64,000 nt of DNA from Bacillota bacterium (lineage in GTDB: Bacteria > Bacillota > Clostridia > Acetivibrionales > JAEZXR01), in NCBI GenBank assembly GCA_023419605.1, contig JAEZXR010000123.1, positions 32,359 to 96,358 on the forward strand, in the 5' to 3' direction. A program made the position numbers and the translations under genes. Below, piece by piece: positions 1-9,486 of this stretch; position 1 is the stretch's first letter; the number at the start of each line of letters is the position of its first letter. The notes under the pieces are model-generated. The model saw nothing but the letters and a program-made list of their open reading frames with translations. It was not told the origin of the DNA and made no database searches.

Positions 1-1
1 C

Positions 2-1534
2 AATGCAGCGGCAAAGTGCTTTGCTGAACTGAAGCAACGTCATGTGGATGACTACCGGTCACTTTTTCAGCGTGTCCAGCTTACACTTTCGGAAAGTGAC
101 GATGGGTTCAACCTTCCTACGGATGAAAGATTGGAGCGGGTGAAAAACGGAGCGGAAGACGCCGGACTTATGGAGATGTTTTTCCATTATGGACGTTACC
201 TGATGATTGCCAGCTCCCGGCCGGGCTGCTTGCCGGCGAATTTGCAGGGGATATGGAATGAAAGCTTTACTCCGCCCTGGGAATCCAAATACACCATCAA
301 TATCAATACGCAAATGAATTATTGGCCTGCAGAGGTTTGCGGCCTTGCAGAATGCCATGAGCCGCTCTTTGATTTTGTGGACCGGCTGCGCACTGATGGA
401 AGGAAAACTGCGAAGAAACTGTATGGCTGCAAAGGATTTGTTGCACACCATAACGCGAATATCTGGGCGGAAACACGTCCTGAAGGGCTGCCCTTAACTG
501 CCGTTATGTGGCCCATGGGGGGAGCCTGGCTAAGCCTGCACCTGTGGGAGCATTATGCTTTCACGCTGGATAAGGATTTTCTTGCAAAGAAAGCGTATCC
601 GATTCTCAAGGAAGCGGCGGAGTTTTTTGTGGATTATTTGGTGGAAGCACCGGACGGAAGGCTTGTTACGGGACCTTCCATATCGCCTGAAAACTCATTT
701 TATCTGCCCAATGGCAATAAAGGGGCCATATGCATGGGGCCGTCCATGGATACCCAAATACTGAATGAATTATTTACTGCGTGTATAAAGAGCAGTGAGA
801 TACTGGAAATCGATGTGGAATTCAGAGATACGCTGGCAGTAATCATGGAAAGGCTTCCAAAACCTCAAATAGGTAAGTATGGACAGATTCTTGAGTGGTA
901 TGAGGAATATGAAGAGGTGGACCCCGGTCACCGCCATATATCCCACCTCTTTGCCCTGCATCCTGGAAGTCAGATAACTCCTGAGAGGACTCCCGAGCTT
1001 GCGGCAGCGGCGTATAAAACACTGCAGCGCAGGCTGGAAAATGGGGGAGGACATACAGGCTGGAGTTGTGCGTGGATTATCAATATGTTTGCCAGACTGG
1101 GAAATGGAGAAAGTGCCTATACGTATGTACTTAACCTGCTTCGTAAGTCTACCTATCCGAATTTGTTTGATGCGCACCCTCCCTTCCAGATTGATGGGAA
1201 TTTTGGCGCAGCGGCAGGAATTGTCGAAATGCTCTTACAAAGCCATGCAGGGAAAATTCACTTGCTGCCTGCACTGCCAAAGGCCTGGATGGAAGGAAAA
1301 GTATGCGGCTTAAGAGCCCGGGGAGGCTTCCAGGTGGATATGAACTGGGAGGCCGGAGAACCGACAGAGGTCGTCATAGTATCCATGCAGGGAGGACCCT
1401 GTAGGATATGCGGTAAAATTCCGGTGAAGGTTTTGTGCGGGAATGAAGAGGTTTTAATGAATGTAAAGAATGAAAATAATTTTGAATTTGATACACAGAG
1501 TGGAAAGCGCTACCGCCTGATTATGAAGGCCTGA
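2..1534 (+). CDS. GH95 alpha-L-fucosidase-type glycosidase, 3' part (5' end outside window)
   Basis: The reading frame is open to the left edge, so this is the C-terminal 510 residues of a longer protein; the GTG at 44 is internal and not a start. GH95 enzymes are inverting exo-glycosidases, mostly alpha-1,2-L-fucosidases, with some alpha-L-galactosidases. In fragment numbering, the two Asn that position the catalytic water are at 100 and 102 (TININTQMNYW), the acid Glu is at 230 (GPSISPEN) and the base Asp is at 398 (FQIDGNFGAA); an HRHISHL motif lies between. No stop or frameshift is seen. It is followed after 31 bases by a second GH95-like gene and then an esterase, so the three probably form one operon that debranches plant glycans. 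Fucose versus galactose preference cannot be read here, and any signal peptide lies off the window. Confidence 0.9.
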   Translation, partial: NAAAKCFAELKQRHVDDYRSLFQRVQLTLSESDDGFNLPTDERLERVKNGAEDAGLMEMFFHYGRYLMIASSRPGCLPANLQGIWNESFTPPWESKYTININTQMNYWPAEVCGLAECHEPLFDFVDRLRTDGRKTAKKLYGCKGFVAHHNANIWAETRPEGLPLTAVMWPMGGAWLSLHLWEHYAFTLDKDFLAKKAYPILKEAAEFFVDYLVEAPDGRLVTGPSISPENSFYLPNGNKGAICMGPSMDTQILNELFTACIKSSEILEIDVEFRDTLAVIMERLPKPQIGKYGQILEWYEEYEEVDPGHRHISHLFALHPGSQITPERTPELAAAAYKTLQRRLENGGGHTGWSCAWIINMFARLGNGESAYTYVLNLLRKSTYPNLFDAHPPFQIDGNFGAAAGIVEMLLQSHAGKIHLLPALPKAWMEGKVCGLRARGGFQVDMNWEAGEPTEVVIVSMQGGPCRICGKIPVKVLCGNEEVLMNVKNENNFEFDTQSGKRYRLIMKA

Positions 1535-1565
1535 TCAGGCAGTAAGCGGTATTCGGAGGAAGGGT

Positions 1566-3803
1566 ATGAGTATTTCAAATAGTGAGGAAAGTGTTGCAAG
1601 GCTAAAGGGCGGCATTGATTGGGAAAAGTTTTTAGCCAGGCATGATATGACATGGTCGGTAAGGCCGTTGACGTGGGATGATGGTGCATTCCTGGGCAAT
1701 GGGCTCATGGGTGCCATGATTTATAGCGAGGAACACAAAAGCAAAAGAAATGTACTGCGGTATGTCATGGGTCATACGGAGGTAACAGCGAAAAAACCGG
1801 GAACATCAGGCTACCCTCCACGCGTGCCTGTAGGCGAGTTTGAATTTGAAGCGGAGGGCCCTATCTACTATGGAACGACGATGCGGTTGGACCTGTGGAA
1901 TGCCGAGCTGCGGGCAGATATCATTACAACAAAGGGAAAAGTCCAACTCCGGTCCTTTATCCACTCGGAGAAAATGGTGCTTGTTATTGAAATCGAAACT
2001 ACAGAGGGGGAACGAGGTGCCAAGGTTCAATGGTACCCTTACCCGGAGGTTGCTCCTGTTTTAAAATATGCGGACAGCATCAATGTCAACATGTACATCC
2101 CGGAGACGAAGGTAGATACAATACGTAAAGATGGAGTAAATATAAGTACCCAAAGGTATTCGGATACCGAGGGCTGTACGACGGCATGGGAAGAAGTAAT
2201 AAAATCCGAAAGCCGGCGCATATACTATATTTCTCTTGTAAACGGCTGCAGCGAGGACGATGTTAAAAAGGCGGAGGATCATGTCAGGGATGCGGTAAGC
2301 AGTGATCTTACAGCTTTTGTAGAGACTCACAGAAGTTGGTGGCACCAATACTATAAAAAAAGTTTTATTTCCCTTTCGGATACCAGGCTGGAAGGGTTTT
2401 ACTGGATACAGATGTACAAGCTGGCTGCAGCAACCCGTGCAGAATACAGGATTATCGACAATCAGGGGCCCTGGCTGTCCACAACCCCCTGGCCCGGAAG
2501 CTGGTTCAACATGAATGTTCAAATGGCCTATTCCCCGGTTTATACCTCCAATCATCTGGAAATCGGTGAGTCCTTGTGCAGAGAGCTGGACCGGTACCGG
2601 GACAATCTGATTCTGAATGCTCCGGAAGAGTACCGGTATGATTCTGCCGCACTGGGAAGGAGCAGCAGCTATAATTTGAGAAATAGCCTGGATAAGGAGA
2701 TCGGGGATCTGACCTGGGTTTGTCATAATGTTTGGAGACAATACAGGCATTCCATGGATGATACTATGCTGAGAAACAGCTTGTATCCGCTGCTGCGTCG
2801 GAGTATCAATTTCTATCTGCATATCCTGGAGAAGGAAGCGGATGGAAAGCTCCACATGCCGGAGACCATATCGCCGGAATACGGATCTTTCTTGCAGCTG
2901 ACGGTAAGAGACAGCCACTATGATCTGGCACTTCTGCGTTGGGGGTGTGAGACGCTGCTGTGGATTTGCGACAGGCTGCAGTTGGAGGACCCACTGATAG
3001 GTACATGGAAGGATGTTTTGGAGCATTTGGTGGAATTCCCCATGGATGATACCGGATTCATGGTGGGGAAGGATGTGCCCCTGACCCATGGCCATCGCCA
3101 TTTCAGCCATTTGCTGGCGGTATTTCCGCTGCATTTGCTGAGTGGGGAGCAGGAAGAGGAAAGAAATCTCATTTATAAATCCTTGCGGCATTGGTTCAGC
3201 ATGGAAGGCGATCTCCGTGGCTTTACCTTTACGGGAGCCGCATCCATCGCTGCATCCATCGGCCGTGGAGATGAAGCGCTCCAATATCTGAAGACGGCCC
3301 TGGAACTATTTAAGCCCAATACCATGTATAAGGAAGCCGGGCCGGTGATAGAATCCCCTCTCGCTGCGGCAGAGGCGGTCAATGACATGCTTTTGCAAAG
3401 CTGGGGCGGGAAAATCCGTGTATTCCCTGCGGTACCCCGGGAATGGAAAGATGTAACCTTCCATCACTTCCGTGCAGAAGGCGCATTTCTGGTCAGTGCA
3501 GCCCGTAAGGACGGCAAGACCCGGTTCATCTGTATCGAAAGCCTCGCAGGAGAGCCCTGCACGGTAATGGCAGACTTGGAAGGTGAAATACGGGTTGTTG
3601 GAAATAAGCCCGTAAGTTTTAAAAAATCAGCGCCAAATATATTTGAGCTGGACCTGAAAAAAGGGGAACAAGCGATTCTGTATGCTGGCAGCGAACTGCG
3701 TGATTTAACAATTGAGCCTATAGAGGCCGAAGCGGCTTTATGTAATTACTTTGGGGGAAACAAGCCCTGGAGGCTTTATGGAATTCCCCATACCTCTCTT
3801 TGA
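1566..3803 (+). CDS. Divergent GH95-like glycosidase
   Basis: A 745-residue protein with a GGAGG site 6 bases before the ATG and no signal peptide, so probably cytoplasmic. It has the GH95 layout: an N-terminal beta domain (GNGLMGAMIY, residues about 45-55) and an alpha/alpha-barrel with the Asn pair at 315 and 317 (FNMNVQMAY), a Glu at 438 (TISPEYGS), an HGHRHFSHL motif and a C-terminal MLLQSWGG segment. The position that aligns with the catalytic base Asp of the upstream gene (DGNFG) is Glu596 here (IESPLAAAE). The protein is therefore either an active variant with a Glu base, a related family with another substrate, or inactive. It sits between the first GH95 gene and a double esterase in the same direction. 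GH95-fold assignment is confident; substrate is unknown. Confidence 0.75.
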   Translation: MSISNSEESVARLKGGIDWEKFLARHDMTWSVRPLTWDDGAFLGNGLMGAMIYSEEHKSKRNVLRYVMGHTEVTAKKPGTSGYPPRVPVGEFEFEAEGPIYYGTTMRLDLWNAELRADIITTKGKVQLRSFIHSEKMVLVIEIETTEGERGAKVQWYPYPEVAPVLKYADSINVNMYIPETKVDTIRKDGVNISTQRYSDTEGCTTAWEEVIKSESRRIYYISLVNGCSEDDVKKAEDHVRDAVSSDLTAFVETHRSWWHQYYKKSFISLSDTRLEGFYWIQMYKLAAATRAEYRIIDNQGPWLSTTPWPGSWFNMNVQMAYSPVYTSNHLEIGESLCRELDRYRDNLILNAPEEYRYDSAALGRSSSYNLRNSLDKEIGDLTWVCHNVWRQYRHSMDDTMLRNSLYPLLRRSINFYLHILEKEADGKLHMPETISPEYGSFLQLTVRDSHYDLALLRWGCETLLWICDRLQLEDPLIGTWKDVLEHLVEFPMDDTGFMVGKDVPLTHGHRHFSHLLAVFPLHLLSGEQEEERNLIYKSLRHWFSMEGDLRGFTFTGAASIAASIGRGDEALQYLKTALELFKPNTMYKEAGPVIESPLAAAEAVNDMLLQSWGGKIRVFPAVPREWKDVTFHHFRAEGAFLVSAARKDGKTRFICIESLAGEPCTVMADLEGEIRVVGNKPVSFKKSAPNIFELDLKKGEQAILYAGSELRDLTIEPIEAEAALCNYFGGNKPWRLYGIPHTSL

Positions 3804-3856
3804 ACTCAAAACCCTGGGGGATGGTAAAGCAGTTAACAAAATGAAAAGGAAGAAAG

Positions 3857-5560
3857 ATGACAGTGAAGTTGCATCATAGGAGGGAGATTATTTTGGAGAG
3901 CATTTTGGAAAAGGGTGCTGTTGTGCCGGACAGGAAGAGAATAGTTTTTCTTGGTGACAGCATAACCCATAATGGTACCTATATAGCACATATGAATATG
4001 TATTTTTTTCAGCACGTGGCCGATAAAAAGCTTGATTTTATAAACCTGGGAGTAAGCAGTGAAACTGCATCGGGACTTAGTGAACCGGATCATCCCTTTC
4101 CACGGCCCTGTGTGCATGAACGCATAGACAGGGCTCTTGCAGTAAGCAAACCCGAGTGGGCTGTTGTTTGCTACGGAATGAATGACGGGATCTACCACCC
4201 CCTTTCGGAACAGCGTTTCAAAGCCTATAAGGAAGGTATTACAGGGGTTATTAATAAAATACATGCAGTAGGGGCAAAAGCTATCGTTTTGACACCGCCT
4301 CCTTTTGATCCGGCATCTGCGAAGAATTGCAGGCTCCTTCAAGAGTCCGGAGGAATATTCAGCTTCAGGGAACCTTTTGTAGGATATGATACTGTGTTAA
4401 AAAAATATGGTGAATGGATACTTTCGGAACTTGACGGTATAGCAGACAAAGTGATCGATATCCATACTCCGCTCAAACAGTATATCAACAAGCAGAGGGA
4501 ACACGACCCTGATTATATCTCTGGAGACGGCATACATCCAAACATTGATGGGCACTGGATTATTGCCAGCACGTTTTTAAAGGAACTGTTTACCATCTGC
4601 CTTGATCAGATTCCTGCACATGTAATGAGTCCGGAGAGTTCAACTCTTTTCAAGCTTGTCATGGAACGCCACAGAACTTTGAGTGCAGCGTGGAAAGAGC
4701 ATATAGGCCATACCAATCCTAACAAGGATGAGGCATTACCGTTGGAGGAAGCTTTACTTCGTGCTAAGGGTATGGAAGAAGAAATCCATGCAATTATAGG
4801 TAAGGATAAGGGCGAGTCCGCTGAAAAGGTTTCCCTTTGGAAAGGGTATGAACGTCATGATTTTTATATCGGGGGACGTGAAGCCATTCTGATAGAACCG
4901 AAAACGCCTGCCCATGGAAATCCGTGGGTGTGGAGGACGGAATTCTTTGATGCTTTTTCCTATGCTGACATGGCATTATTGGAAAAAGGCTGGCATATTG
5001 CATACCTCCGGATAAGCAACATGTATGGGTGTCCGGAAGCCGTTGATAGGATGCGGTCCTTTCAGGAATACATGGTAAAAACGTATAAGCTTGCAAGCCG
5101 GGCTGTATTGTTCGGCTTCAGCCGTGGAGGACTTTACGCCTTCAATTATGCGGCAAGATATCCTCAGGATGTAGCAGCGCTTTATCTGGATGCGCCGGTT
5201 CTTGATATACGCAGCTGGCCTGGTGGAAAGGGCGCCGGAAGCGGGGCACCAAAGGAATGGCGGCAGTGTCTGGCCATTTATGGACTTGACGAAGAGACAG
5301 TAAAAAGCTTTAAGGAAAATCCCCTCGATAAGGCTGAGGCCGTGGTTAAAGCGGAGATACCGGTGATTATCGTTGCAGGGGATGCGGATGAAATCGTGCC
5401 CATGGCCGAAAATACTGTAAAGCTGGTTGAATGCTTCAAAAAACAGGGAGGAAAAATCAAACTGATTGTGAAGCCGGGAGTAGGGCATCACCCCCATAGT
5501 CTGGAAGAACCGGGGGAGATTGTTGAATTCCTTCAAGAAAACGCCATGCACAGGCTATGA
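3857..5560 (+). CDS. Two-domain esterase: SGNH hydrolase fused to alpha/beta hydrolase
   Basis: A 567-residue protein without signal peptide; the ATG follows AGGAAGAAAG. Residues about 25-255 are an SGNH/GDSL hydrolase: block I FLGDSITHNG (Ser35), block III GMNDG, and the Asp/His pair in GDGIHPNIDG near residue 224. Residues about 310-567 are an alpha/beta-hydrolase fold: nucleophile elbow GFSRGG (Ser422), acid in AGDADEIVP near residue 508, and His in GVGHHPHS near residue 543. Both catalytic sets look complete, so the protein may remove two different acyl groups (for example acetyl or feruloyl) from imported oligosaccharides. Each family is known separately; what the pair does together is my inference from its place after two GH95-type genes. 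Substrates are unknown. Confidence 0.8.
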   Translation: MTVKLHHRREIILESILEKGAVVPDRKRIVFLGDSITHNGTYIAHMNMYFFQHVADKKLDFINLGVSSETASGLSEPDHPFPRPCVHERIDRALAVSKPEWAVVCYGMNDGIYHPLSEQRFKAYKEGITGVINKIHAVGAKAIVLTPPPFDPASAKNCRLLQESGGIFSFREPFVGYDTVLKKYGEWILSELDGIADKVIDIHTPLKQYINKQREHDPDYISGDGIHPNIDGHWIIASTFLKELFTICLDQIPAHVMSPESSTLFKLVMERHRTLSAAWKEHIGHTNPNKDEALPLEEALLRAKGMEEEIHAIIGKDKGESAEKVSLWKGYERHDFYIGGREAILIEPKTPAHGNPWVWRTEFFDAFSYADMALLEKGWHIAYLRISNMYGCPEAVDRMRSFQEYMVKTYKLASRAVLFGFSRGGLYAFNYAARYPQDVAALYLDAPVLDIRSWPGGKGAGSGAPKEWRQCLAIYGLDEETVKSFKENPLDKAEAVVKAEIPVIIVAGDADEIVPMAENTVKLVECFKKQGGKIKLIVKPGVGHHPHSLEEPGEIVEFLQENAMHRL

Positions 5561-5674
5561 TGGATTGTGATACGGATGCAAATGTCTCCCGACGGCCGGA
5601 ATATCGGGATTTTCCGGCAGAGCGTTGAATAAATGGAGTTTTTGTAATATAATTATAAGTCATGTAACAGGTAT

Positions 5675-5762
5675 CGTACTTTGGATCAGAACTTTCCCGG
5701 CAAGTAAACCGCTTCAAAGCCTGAGCGTTTTACTTACCGATTCTTATACGGTTCAAAGTACG
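5675..5762 (+). other. Nested inverted-repeat element upstream of topB
   Basis: An outer 9-bp stem (CGTACTTTG at 5675-5683 with CAAAGTACG at 5754-5762) encloses a long imperfect hairpin at 5699-5738 (GGCAAGTAAACCGCT against AGCGTTTTACTTACC). No T-run follows, so it is not a simple terminator. It may be a structured leader of topB or a small palindromic repeat. Confidence 0.45.
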
Positions 5763-5811
5763 CTGCTGCGCATGACTTTTATTTTTTGGAAGAAACGAGA
5801 GGTTATTATAC

Positions 5812-7974
5812 ATGGGAAAAATAGTAGTATTGGCAGAGAAGCCTTCCGTTGGGAGAGACCTGGCTAAAGTGCTGGGCTGCGGCAAAAACGGAAACGGATA
5901 CCTGGAAGGGCAGCGGTATATCGTTACCTGGGCACTGGGGCATCTGGTAACCCTGGCAGACCCGGAGGCCTATGGGGAGAAATATAAAACCTGGAGCATT
6001 GAAACCCTTCCGATGCTTCCGGCAAAAATGCAGTTGGTCGTAATCCGGGAAACTTCCAAGCAGTTTGGAATTGTAAAGAATCTGCTGCATAGAGGGGACG
6101 TGGACGAACTGGTAATTGCCACCGACTCCGGGCGGGAAGGGGAGCTGGTGGCCCGGTGGATCATGGAGAAGGCCGGATTCAACAAGCCTGTAAAAAGGTT
6201 GTGGATCTCTTCCCAGACGGACAAGGCCATCAAGGACGGGTTTAACAGCCTGAAACCTGCCAGGGAATATGACAATCTCTATTACTCGGCCCAATGCCGT
6301 GCGGAAGCGGATTGGCTTATCGGATTGAACGTGACCCGTGCCCTGACGTGTAAGTATAACGCGCAGCTTTCTGCGGGAAGGGTTCAGACGCCGACCCTGG
6401 CTATGATTGTCCAGCGGGAAGAGGAAATCCGCAGATTCATTCCGAAGGATTTCTGGACCGTAAGTGCTGTTGCCAAAGGCTTTAACATCCAATGGCAGGA
6501 CAGGAAGAGCGGGCAGACACGTCTTTTTGATAAGGCCAAGTCGGAGGAAATCGTAAAAAAGGTTACGGGTGCTGCAGGTGTTGTGGTAGAAGTAAAGAAG
6601 GACCTGAAAAAGGAACTGCCGCCGCTGGCTTATGACCTGACGGAACTGCAGCGGGATGCAAACCGCAGATTTAATTATTCCGCCAAGCAAACCTTATCCA
6701 TCATGCAAAGATTGTATGAACAGCATAAATTGGTGACATATCCTAGAACCGATTCCCGGCATATTACGCAGGACATGGTTTCTACACTGGGAGAAAGGCT
6801 GAAAAGCGTAGCCATCGGCCCCTATGCCACTATGGCCCGGGAAGTCACGAAGCGTGGAATGCAGGTGACAAAGCGCCTGGTGGACAACAGTAAGGTGACG
6901 GACCATCACGCAATTATTCCTACGGAGCAGTATGTAGATCTTTCTTCCTTGAATTCGGAGGAAAGAAATATTTATGATTTAATCGTAAGAAGGTTTATCG
7001 CAGTTCTGAGTTCTGCTTTTGAGTATGAGCAAACCACGGTGAAAATAGAGGCCCAGGGGGAGCTGTTTTCTGCAAGGGGTAAAATCGTCAAATCCTCCGG
7101 ATGGAAGTCTGTTTACGAAGGCAGGAGCCTGAAGGAAGAGGACGAGGAGGAAGAGGGCGACCAAAGCCTGCCGGAGATCAAGCAGGGTGAGTCGGTAAAG
7201 CTCACAGGCATTCGCGCTGTCAATGGAAAAACCAAGCCGCCTGCACGGTATAATGAAGCAACCTTGCTTTCGGCCATGGAGCACCCGGGGAAGTTCATCG
7301 AAGATGAGGAACTCCGGGAAACCATGGACAAGACCAGTGGCCTGGGTACGCCGGCCACCCGGGCGGATATCATCGAGAAGCTTTTCGATTCCTTTTATAT
7401 GGAACGAAAAGGAAAGGACATTGTGCCGACTTCGAAAGGGATTCAACTGGTAGGGCTGGTACCGGAGGAGTTGAAATCACCGGAGCTCACTGCGAAGTGG
7501 GAGCAGCAGCTTTCCCTCATCAGCAAGGGAAAGGCCAAGCCTGTGCTTTTTGTCAATGACATGAAAAGTTACGCTTCCAAGCTGGTGTCTACGGTGGTGG
7601 CCAGCAGCGACAGCTTCCGTCATGACAATATGACCCGGGAGAAGTGCCCGGACTGTGGGAAGTTTATGCTGGAGGTTAACGGGAAAAAAGGAAAGATGCT
7701 GGTATGCCAGGACCGGGAGTGCGGACACCGGAAGCAGATGACGGTGGTTTCCAATGCCAGGTGCCCGGAATGTCATAAGAAGATGGAGATCCGTGGGGAA
7801 GGGGATAACAAGTCCTTCTACTGTGCCTGCGGGTACCGGGAGAAGCTGGAGGCCTTCAAAAAACGGAAGAGTGAGCATGTAAACAAGAAAGAGGTAACGA
7901 ATTACCTTAGAAAGCAAGAAGATGAGGGTATTAATTCGGCATTAGCTGAGGCTCTCGCTAAATGGAAAAAATAG
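5812..7974 (+). CDS. topB: DNA topoisomerase III
   Basis: Type IA topoisomerase of 720 residues, the usual length for Bacillota TopB; it relaxes and decatenates single-stranded regions of DNA. The TOPRIM domain at the N-terminus starts with LAEKPSVGRDLA and carries the acidic motif ATDSGREGEL. The catalytic tyrosine is Tyr310 in VTYPRTDSRH. The C-terminus has two zinc-ribbon-like Cys clusters (CPDCGK...CQDRECG and CPECHK...CACG, about residues 610-685) and a basic tail. The ATG follows AGAGG at a spacing of 9. The gene is transcribed alone after a 251-base gap holding an inverted-repeat element, and appears unrelated to the neighbouring carbohydrate genes. Confidence 0.95.
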   Translation: MGKIVVLAEKPSVGRDLAKVLGCGKNGNGYLEGQRYIVTWALGHLVTLADPEAYGEKYKTWSIETLPMLPAKMQLVVIRETSKQFGIVKNLLHRGDVDELVIATDSGREGELVARWIMEKAGFNKPVKRLWISSQTDKAIKDGFNSLKPAREYDNLYYSAQCRAEADWLIGLNVTRALTCKYNAQLSAGRVQTPTLAMIVQREEEIRRFIPKDFWTVSAVAKGFNIQWQDRKSGQTRLFDKAKSEEIVKKVTGAAGVVVEVKKDLKKELPPLAYDLTELQRDANRRFNYSAKQTLSIMQRLYEQHKLVTYPRTDSRHITQDMVSTLGERLKSVAIGPYATMAREVTKRGMQVTKRLVDNSKVTDHHAIIPTEQYVDLSSLNSEERNIYDLIVRRFIAVLSSAFEYEQTTVKIEAQGELFSARGKIVKSSGWKSVYEGRSLKEEDEEEEGDQSLPEIKQGESVKLTGIRAVNGKTKPPARYNEATLLSAMEHPGKFIEDEELRETMDKTSGLGTPATRADIIEKLFDSFYMERKGKDIVPTSKGIQLVGLVPEELKSPELTAKWEQQLSLISKGKAKPVLFVNDMKSYASKLVSTVVASSDSFRHDNMTREKCPDCGKFMLEVNGKKGKMLVCQDRECGHRKQMTVVSNARCPECHKKMEIRGEGDNKSFYCACGYREKLEAFKKRKSEHVNKKEVTNYLRKQEDEGINSALAEALAKWKK

Positions 7975-8291
7975 ATTTTTTGATAGTAGTGACTAGCTGA
8001 GTAACATTGTAATTTGTCTCGGAGCAGCAATTATTGGGTATCTGGATTTTGAAGAGTGGGTGATCTGTAGGCTAACTGCCTTTCGGATTGCCCACTCTTA
8101 ATAACGGGAACTGAGTACTTAATTACCTATGAGTTTCTAAATAAAAAACTATTGAATTAAAACAAAATACATGTTATATTTAAAATGTAAAAAATTTAAG
8201 CTCGCAAACAATATATGATTGTGGCTAAATGGAAAACTATCACATCATCTATTCTGCTATTTATATTAACAGTTACGGGAGGTTAGTGCCA
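7975..8291. other. Gap between topB and the ArsR-like regulator
   Basis: The first part holds a hairpin (8052-8099); the second part is very AT-rich and probably carries the promoter of the regulator gene. I see no gene here. Confidence 0.5.
8052..8099 (+). terminator. Hairpin downstream of topB, possible terminator
   Basis: AAGAGTGGG (8052-8060) pairs perfectly with CCCACTCTT (8091-8099), with a smaller inner hairpin. A clear T-run is missing, so termination is likely but not certain. Confidence 0.5.
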
Positions 8292-9227
8292 ATGACAAAG
8301 CAGATATCACTTAACATCGATAACGAAAAAGAACTATATGAAATTACAAGGGCTTTAGCTTCCGAAGTCAGAATCGAGATACTGAAGCTTTTGAACTACA
8401 GCAGTTTGAATGTGAACGAGATTGCAGAAAAACTGAACATTCCCACCTCCACAGCGGCTGTCAATGTAAAGGTGCTTGAGGATGCAGGGCTGATATTGAC
8501 TGAACTGCAGCCGGGTGTAAGAGGCTCGATGAAATTGTGCAGCAGAAGAATGGATGCAATAAACATTGAATTATTCTCTCAATACGGCAATTCCAATATA
8601 AATTCCTTTTACATAAATATGCCTATTGGATGCTATGCAGACTGCAATATTGTTCCTACCTGTGGGATAATGAATGAAAAGGGCAATATCCACACGCAAG
8701 ATGATCCGCGAGGCTTTTACTATCCTGAAAGAAATTCTGCACAAATGATGTGGTTTTATAAAGGGTACGTGGAATACCGCTTTCCCAACAGTATTTTAAA
8801 CCACGGAAAAGCGACACTGCTGGAGATATCTTTGGAATTATGTTCAGAAGCTCCGAATTATAGGAATAATTGGCCATCGGATATAACGATGTGGATTAAC
8901 GGAGTGGAAATAGGTACTTGGACAAGTCCTGGGGATTTCGGGGGCAGAAGAGGTAGGCTGAACCCGCAATGGTGGCCTGATTCCAGCACCCAGTACGGAC
9001 TCCTGAAGACCTGGAGAGTTGTAGAAGGTGGGTCCTATATAGATGAAGTCAAGATATCGGATGTTGATTTGAAAAAGATTGAGCTTGAAAAGAATGACTA
9101 TATTAGTGTAAGAATTGGAATAAAGGAAGATGCCAAAAATATTGGCGGAATCAATATCTTTGGTGAAAAATTTGGTGATCATCCTCAGAATATAGTCATG
9201 CGGATTGATTACGTAAATAACTTCTAG
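8292..9227 (+). CDS. ArsR-type HTH regulator with a large C-terminal domain
   Basis: A 311-residue protein. I chose the ATG at 8292 because GGGAGG lies 9 bases before it; an earlier in-frame ATG at 8229 has no such site. Residues about 8-80 form an ArsR/winged-helix DNA-binding domain (ALASEVRIEILKLL, then a recognition helix around IPTSTAAVNVKVLE). The C-terminal 200 residues do not resemble a metal site. They hold short Cys/Trp/Gly-rich strands (WINGVEIGTW, GDFGGRRG, NPQWWP) that suggest an all-beta, jelly-roll-like domain, possibly sugar-binding. The gene lies directly upstream of a sugar ABC importer in the same direction, so the natural guess is a ligand-responsive regulator of that importer. 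The fold of the C-terminal domain is inference. Confidence 0.75.
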   Translation: MTKQISLNIDNEKELYEITRALASEVRIEILKLLNYSSLNVNEIAEKLNIPTSTAAVNVKVLEDAGLILTELQPGVRGSMKLCSRRMDAINIELFSQYGNSNINSFYINMPIGCYADCNIVPTCGIMNEKGNIHTQDDPRGFYYPERNSAQMMWFYKGYVEYRFPNSILNHGKATLLEISLELCSEAPNYRNNWPSDITMWINGVEIGTWTSPGDFGGRRGRLNPQWWPDSSTQYGLLKTWRVVEGGSYIDEVKISDVDLKKIELEKNDYISVRIGIKEDAKNIGGINIFGEKFGDHPQNIVMRIDYVNNF

Positions 9228-9486
9228 AATTCGGGTATAATTGCTTTTTGTCAAAACAAACAAAAAATATGTAAAAAAACATAAAAAGTGTTTTAAAGCG
9301 TTTGTTTATCTTATGATAAGAGCCTACTGCTTACGTAGTTTACGGTTTTTTTGCAGGCTGTCAGCCGGAATCCGACATAAACCGTATACCATATCGTTAT
9401 TTGTAAAAGGGGGTGAGGCGGATTTACGGATAAACAGAGACAAGTAGTGGCATAAGAAGCTGACAAATTTTAAAGGAGGAAACGAG

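Noticed and set aside
44..1534. GTG at 44 as start of a complete gene
   Set aside because: The frame is open to base 2 and the upstream residues fit the GH95 family, so the gene is cut by the window edge.
2061..3284. Long minus-strand frame opposite the second GH95-like gene
   Set aside because: It mirrors a clear plus-strand gene, has no family motif and no ribosome-binding site.
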